Of a DNA stretch of 64,000 nucleotides, positions 58,672 to 64,000 are shown in pieces. Each line of letters opens with the position of its first letter. The first letter of the stretch is position 1. The notes below the pieces were generated by a model. That model did not search any database. It was not told the origin of the DNA and saw only the letters and a list, made by a program, of their open reading frames with translations. Made by a program: the position numbers and the translations under genes. Origin of the DNA: Camelus bactrianus (lineage: Eukaryota > Chordata > Mammalia > Artiodactyla > Camelidae). Where the stretch lies: positions 40,503,206 to 40,567,205 of the forward strand of contig NC_133555.1 of the NCBI RefSeq assembly GCF_048773025.1, read 5' to 3'.

Positions 58672-58880
58672 GGACTGAATGGTGGTCCTCCAAAAGATAC
58701 ATCCATGCTCTAAACTACCAGAGCCTGAAATGTTGCCTTCTTTCAAAAAGGGTCTTCGGAGATGTAATTAATTTAAGGATCTCGAGGCGAGGTCATCCTG
58801 GATTAAACATGGTGGACTCTAAACGCAAAGAGACGCAGCAGAGAGGACATCAAGTTAAGAAGTCCTGGCCATCTCTAGGA
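58672..58880 (+). mobile_element. LTR fossil, ERVL-MaLR-like, 5' part
   Basis: The 5' half follows the known LTR pattern: ggactgaatggtggtcctcc, then caaaagatacatccatgctc, gggtcttcggagatgtaatt and aatttaaggatctcgaggcg, then aggtcatcctggattaaaca. It is old, solitary and degraded. Its downstream part is not recognisable. Confidence 0.6.
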
Positions 58881-59687
58881 TTCCTCCCGTGGCCCTGTCA
58901 CTGGCCCTGTCGCTGGCCCATCTTTGCCCATCCAGGCTCCCTTCTGGCCCCTCCATGGCCCACCTGAATTCTCAAAATTCATGCCCTAGATGGTAAACAG
59001 TGGCTGTGTACACAGGAGTCCATGAATCAGGACACAGGTGAGCAAAAAGGAAAAATACAGAGAGGCTACATCAGGCCAGCCGATAACTGTATAGGGTAAA
59101 ATATCATACATGCATACTTGGTTGAACAAAATATTCACAGGCAAACAGGACAGAGGTTTTTCTCCCCTTAGGATAGGAAGATGCTGTTATCCAGTCCCTC
59201 AGATTTAGAGCAGAAGACGGGCTAGGCTGTCAACAGCTCTGACATCTGTAAACAATATAAGAACAGCCTCAGCAATTGACCTTCTTCTATTGATCTTTCA
59301 AAGACACTAAATTAAACGGGATAAAAACACCCAGGAAGGAAGGTCTTTGGGGATCAGAAAGGCTCTGTGAACTCAATCCGCAAGATCTCTTGAGCTTTAT
59401 GAGTTTTGCTTCCTGAGACACAGGACGGCAAACTCCAATGGCATTTAAAAACTCGCTGAGAATCTAATAATAAAATGGTACCAACGCCCCACCCACCTCA
59501 CCCCACCTCGAGTTTGTTCCAAGCAGATGGAGCTTTGCTCCCCAGGCGCAGTGGAGGAGCAGAATGCCCTTGTTCTGAACCATCTCTTACTTCTCAGTTC
59601 TACGGCCTACAGGCCAAGAGACTAGCTCTAGCCCACAGCCACGAGCCGCCACTTCATGGCCGCAGACACTACTGTCTGGATTGCCAA

Positions 59688-60660
59688 TTATTCACGCAGT
59701 TCTCACTCACTGAGAACCTACTACTCCAGGCCCTAGGGGCAAAAAGAAGACAAGGCATAGTCCCTCCCCTTGGTGACACACGTATTCAAGTGTGGATTCA
59801 AATGATTCAAAACAAAAGAGGATTGCACGTTGTAGGGCATTCTACGGCAGAATGAGCAGGGTGCTGAGACTCAGAATGCCATGGCAACCTACTTTAGACT
59901 GGGTGGTGAGAGAAGTCCTTCCTGGGGAGGTGACAGCAGGGGAAACGGGGTGGGGGGGGTACAAGACACAGGCCCTGGGAGGGAGTCTGGATTTGATTCT
60001 ACGTTCCCTGGAAAGTGACTGAGGATGGTGAGCAGAGACAGAGCAGGACCCAATTTTCACTGTAGTATCACCTGCTGTTACGCTAAGACCGACTTCTAGA
60101 GGGCCGTGTGTAGAAGCCTGGGGAGCAGGGCAGCAGTCTGGGTCCATGGCTGAGGTCTGGGCAAGGGTGGGAGCAGAGGAGATGGAGAGGTGTGGGCAGA
60201 TGCAGGGCACACCTGCTGAACGATCTGGAATGAACCAAGAATCATTCCCAGGATTCTGGCTTGGGTGGCGGGTGAAGCCGTTTATGGAGCGAGGGAAGAT
60301 CATGGTGATAGGTGCACATTTTAGTGACAACAGTGAGACATCTAAAGAGTTTGCCATGTGGACAACTGATAGGCATTTGAGCATCCCAGAGAAGGGTTCT
60401 GGGCCAGCTGCGTAAGTTTGGGAATCACCTTCATCCCCATCTTCATAAATATGGGAATGGATGAGCCACCCCAGGGGAGAGGGGGCAGCAAGGAGAAAAC
60501 AAAGGGGCCGAGAACAACTCAGGCAGAAAAGTTGAAGTGGGGAAGCCAGAGAAAGAGACTGAGAAAGACACCAAAGGAAGAAGAGGCTTCAGAGAGAGAA
60601 TGGCTGACTGTGTCTGCCATCAGGACAGAGAAGTGCCCACTGGGTTTGGCAACATGGAGG
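59688..60660 (-). repeat. LINE L2, ~1 kb
   Basis: Reverse-complement L2 in normal order: cactgagaacctactactcc, aggccctaggggcaaaaaga, ggtgacacacgtattcaagt, gtccttcctggggaggtgac, gggagtctggatttgattct, gaatcattcccaggattctg, gcattttagtgacaacagtg, atgtggacaactgataggca and aatatgggaatggatgagcc. It reaches into the part complementary to the L2 reverse transcriptase. Confidence 0.65.
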
Positions 60661-60931
60661 TTACAGGTGCCCCTACGAAAGCAGTCTCCCCAGGGAAGTG
60701 GGGCAGGAGCCTCTGCTGTGGACGGCAGAGCGAACAGGAGGGGAGGCAGTGGATCAATCATGGAAAACTTCCACCAGGAACCTTATACATGCTTTTAAGA
60801 GCCAGGATCCAAAGGGTGAACCCAATGGATGGGCTAATAACAGTCATGATCATTTAACAGAACGCTTTGCTTTTAATATGTCACGGGTAATATCACTCCC
60901 TCACTGTGTAATTTCAGGCAGGATCTGTTTG

Positions 60932-60945
60932 CTGCCCCCTGATGG
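60932..60945 (-). promoter_or_regulatory. CTCF-like motif
   Basis: The minus strand reads ccatcagggggcag, one mismatch (T instead of S at position 4) from the CTCF core. It is in non-repeat sequence. Binding is inferred. Confidence 0.45.
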
Positions 60946-61259
60946 TGTTATCAAAATCCATTCAAGGTTAATAGAGTTCAGTGTATCACAGTACAGAAAA
61001 TAAACATTTAAATATTCCCTCTGGATGACAGAGTTAATGGACACACACCAAACACACTGTGTGATTACCAGCTCTGAAATGGAGCAGACCATTTAAAAAC
61101 AGAACTTTTGATGGTCCCTTCAGCCCTGTAAGCTGGAGCGTCCACTATGTCCTGCACAGTTCACGTGAGCATCGTCTGTGAAGGTGTTACAGGGACTCCA
61201 TCAGCCTTAATTTCTGCAGCCGGCTTAGTACCACAATGGATGCTGGAGAGAAGGTGAGG

Positions 61260-61510
61260 ATGCTGGCTCTGCTCCTGACAGCTGCAAGTTACTCAGCTCT
61301 CCTAAGCCTTGGTTTCTTTCTTTTTTCAGAAATTTGTTTCATTAAAAAAAAATTTTAGGGGGGGAGATAATTAAGTCTACTTATTTGTTTTATTTTTGGA
61401 GGAGGTGCTGGGGATTGAACTCAGGACCTTGTGTATGCTGAGCACTGAGCTATAGCCTCCCCTCCTTGCTCTCTTTTCATCAAAGAAGGATACCAGCAGG
61501 ATATGGACCA
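61260..61510 (+). repeat. MIR split by a SINE
   Basis: The MIR core (tgctcctgacagctgcaagt, tactcagctctcctaagcct, tggtttctttc) stops where the SINE at 61343-61465 begins. It resumes after it with ttttcatcaaagaaggatac. Confidence 0.5.
61343..61465 (-). repeat. Camelid tRNA-Ala-derived SINE with internal deletion
   Basis: The minus strand starts ggggaggctatagctcagtg and then lacks part of the usual gtagagc...gcatgct segment between the A box and the B box. The B-box region (gagttcaatccccagcacct) and the A/T-rich tail are present. Confidence 0.88.
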
Positions 61511-63654
61511 CAGCTAAGAGTGGTTTGTGAAATAAACTCTTACGAACTAAATTTTTAAATAGGCATGTTTTGATGTAGTAATAGGTGTTCTGTCACAAAT
61601 GTTTCATTTATGAGCATCACAATGTCTTTAAAAGACACAAAGTACAAAAATGACATCAGTGGCCAAGAGCACGCATGCATAAAAGGCCGTGCGGTGGTTA
61701 CAGGTGGGGGCCCAGGGCTGGGGCAGGAACAGCAGACAGCAGACACCCTGCTCCAGCCATGCTACTAAGCTGGTCACATGGTGCCCACCCCTGGTGCAGG
61801 GTCTGGCTCCCTGGCAGAGGGGAAAGCAGGGACCCCTAGATCTCTGCTCCTCTTTTGGTGCCCTGCTGTGTCACTGCTGGTCCCATACTCCATGTCCACT
61901 TGGCGGGTGCTGCTGGAATGCTACCGGCATCAGCCTCAAATGTCACTCAGGGTCACATCTGGACCCTGATCCAAGCTTCTCCCACCTGTCCTTGCAGCAG
62001 ACCCCACCCTCCTGGTGACTGGCCATGACAGCCTGGCCCTTGCTCCCTGGGGCCTTCAGGTGGACCACAGCATCCTACAAAGACCCCGAGCCAGTTCACA
62101 ACTGAACTTGGACTCACCTGCAGCCTGATTTTCTTAGACCTGAGCTGATTACACAAGCCAGAACAACGCAGCACAGTTCCGTGAGGAATCGGCAAGGGCC
62201 AAATGCACCTTGGGAAGGTAGGGTTTTTCTTAAACTTAAAATAGACCCACGAAAGGTTAGGATGATCTCTTTTATTCTTAGAGACACTTCCACTAACAAT
62301 CAAATCTCCACTAGGAAAGGAGAACAGAATGGATTCTTCTATAAGGGTCACCAAACTCCCATGGGCACAGGTCCCGGGCAGGTGACACCAGTGGGCCAGA
62401 CCAGGGCAGGTGGGAGGCAGGGGAGCCCAGACTCTCCAACCCAACAAAGGGGCGGCTGTAACTCAAGCCGGACCGAAGTTGTGATGTGCAGCGAGGGTTG
62501 CAAATCCTCTGATTTTTTTCAATAAGAGTTCCCAACTGGACTTCTCTGTAAACTGTCCAGTTCCAAAATAGCATATGGATCAAATAAAACACGGAGAGTC
62601 AGGTTAAGGTCCAAAGGGCGCCAGCATTCAGACCCCACGGTAACATGCCTTGACCTGTACGACCTGCCCAGGAAGACGGAAGCCACCACCTCCGCGATGG
62701 CGGGAGGAAGAGGCAGCCCGGGGACAACTCACAGCTCGGTGTCCTCACTGGACACGTGTGGAAACTGAGGCCCAGGACGGGGATGGCTGCCCAGAGCAGT
62801 GGGCTCTGTGTGTGAGTCCAAGTCACCCTCTACAGAACCTGAGCGCTTCCCAGTGTCCCCCGTTACCCTCAGAACTCAGGTGGAAATAACTGTTCTGTTC
62901 CTAAGACCCTGAGGACTTCCAGCTTCACAATGCCTGCATGCTTGCAGGAAAATAATATGCAAGGGGTTGGGGGGGGGAGCATGTCAAAGAATCTTAAAAT
63001 TTTTAAGATCTTACCTTATTTTGGTAAATTACATATATTGCTTCACATTAAAAATGCTGGTGAATTATTTTTTGTGCTTTCCTTGGCACAGGGATAAAAC
63101 CCAAATCAATTATACCAAAGGAGCGTTCTAAGACAATATTTTGATCTTGGGAATTCTGGAAATGTTTACAAATCATTCATAATTTTGCTCATATGGGGAA
63201 AAAATGGCAAAAGAGATATTTAGTGAAATAAGAGTCTTAACTCATCACACGGTTTCACAGCAGAGCAAACTCAAAAAAACAGCTCCTTATAAATATCCTC
63301 CCAAACACGAGCATCTCCAGGATGCCCCGAGAGATCTGTGTTTTCCCCCTCTTTATGAAAATGAGGCTACGATTACGAATACTTAAATAGCTTATGTTAC
63401 ATCAATAGATTTTACTGCTTCTGGCACTGGGGCCAAATACAATAAGAGCTGTGCTTAGAATATGAACCAGACAGGGATGAGGAAACAGATGAGAATTTAA
63501 GCATCTTCCTGTGTTTTAAACTGATGGGCTGCTTACTGGTTCTCAAATTTGCCCACCTGCCGAAAACTACCCTGTGTCACCGCTCCAGGTACAAGGAGCT
63601 TTCACAAATGCTAATACCATGCAGTGGTCCAGGGTCCACGTGTGATGGAGGCAG

Positions 63655-63765
63655 GCAGCTCTCACTTTCCCATTTGACAGATAGAGAAACTGAGGCACAG
63701 AGAGGTTAAGAAACTTGCTGAGTCTCTCCCGAGTGCATACGCAGTGGAACCTGGGCTTGAGTGCA
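63655..63765 (-). repeat. MIR fragment
   Basis: Reverse-complement MIR: cccatttgacagatagagaa, actgaggcacagagaggtta, agaaacttgctgagtctctc and gtggaacctgggcttgagtg. Confidence 0.75.
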
Positions 63766-64000
63766 GGCACCCCACTCAAGGCCCCAGGTTCCCTTTCCCA
63801 CCGCAGGCACCGCCCACGGCGGGTGAGATGCTGTGGTAAATGAAGAAGGGCTTTCTTTCCAGCGAGACGCTGCTGGGTGAGGGACCTGTTCTAACCTTCA
63901 GGGAGGATTTCAGACAATTCAGAATGAGAATCCTCCTCCAGTCTCGAACCTCCAAGGCACACACGCACAGCTCAGGCGCCTAAGATCCAGACGTTCCCTT

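Larger units (their letters stand above)
57254..64000 (-). other. MYRIP: MYRIP intron, 3' part (6.7 kb visible)
   Basis: The intron holds two L1 3' fragments facing away from each other (58229-58665), an LTR fossil (58672-58880), a long L2 fragment (59688-60660), a CTCF-like motif (60932-60945), a MIR split by a camelid SINE (61260-61510) and a MIR (63655-63765). The stretches 57260-58220, 58890-59680, 61520-62930 and 62990-63650 show nothing I can name. Confidence 0.85.

Noticed and set aside
57254-64000. Search for the first MYRIP coding exon (M-G-R-K-L-D-L)
   Set aside because: No matching sequence was seen on the minus strand. In human this exon is separated by a very long intron, so it is expected outside the window.

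Overview
The window is mammalian nuclear DNA, most likely from a camelid (camel, llama or alpaca). Seven copies of a short interspersed element with a tRNA-Ala-like head and an A/T-rich tail resemble the Vic-1-type SINE of camelids. Young-looking LINE-1 3' ends of the cetartiodactyl kind and old MIR, L2 and MaLR fossils fill the introns. The species call rests on memory of these families, not on a search.

The only protein-coding gene I can support is MYRIP (Slac2-c, exophilin-8), the Rab27A effector that couples melanosomes and secretory granules to myosin VIIa/Va and actin. It lies on the minus strand. Nine consecutive coding exons are visible, all with GT-AG borders and matching phases: 57032-57253, 31134-31270, 25637-25717, 23885-23982, 23579-23659, 21986-22129, 14726-14873, 8707-9341 and 1-196 (cut by the window edge). 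They encode about residues 37 to 618: the FYVE-like zinc finger and second half of the Rab27-binding domain, the PKA-anchoring helix, and the middle acidic/basic region linked to myosin binding. The first coding exon (about 36 residues) lies beyond base 64000. The C-terminal actin-binding part lies before base 1.

Layout from left to right: 1-9.3 kb holds the last two visible exons, an L2 fossil carrying two CTCF-like motifs, and a decayed piggyBac-like transposon. 9.3-25.7 kb holds six closer-spaced exons with L2/MIR debris, two L1 3' ends and one MaLR LTR. 25.7-57 kb is mostly two introns, including a 25.8-kb one rich in repeats: L1s with SINEs inserted, a (GA)34(GT)24 microsatellite and a degraded L1 body. 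57-64 kb is the start of the next upstream intron.

I see no bacterial, viral or CRISPR-like system, no intact transposon and no RNA gene. The points most worth checking are regulatory: the CTCF-like pair inside the L2 fossil, the long C-tract next to a 3' splice site, and a homeodomain-site-rich non-repeat segment in the long intron.
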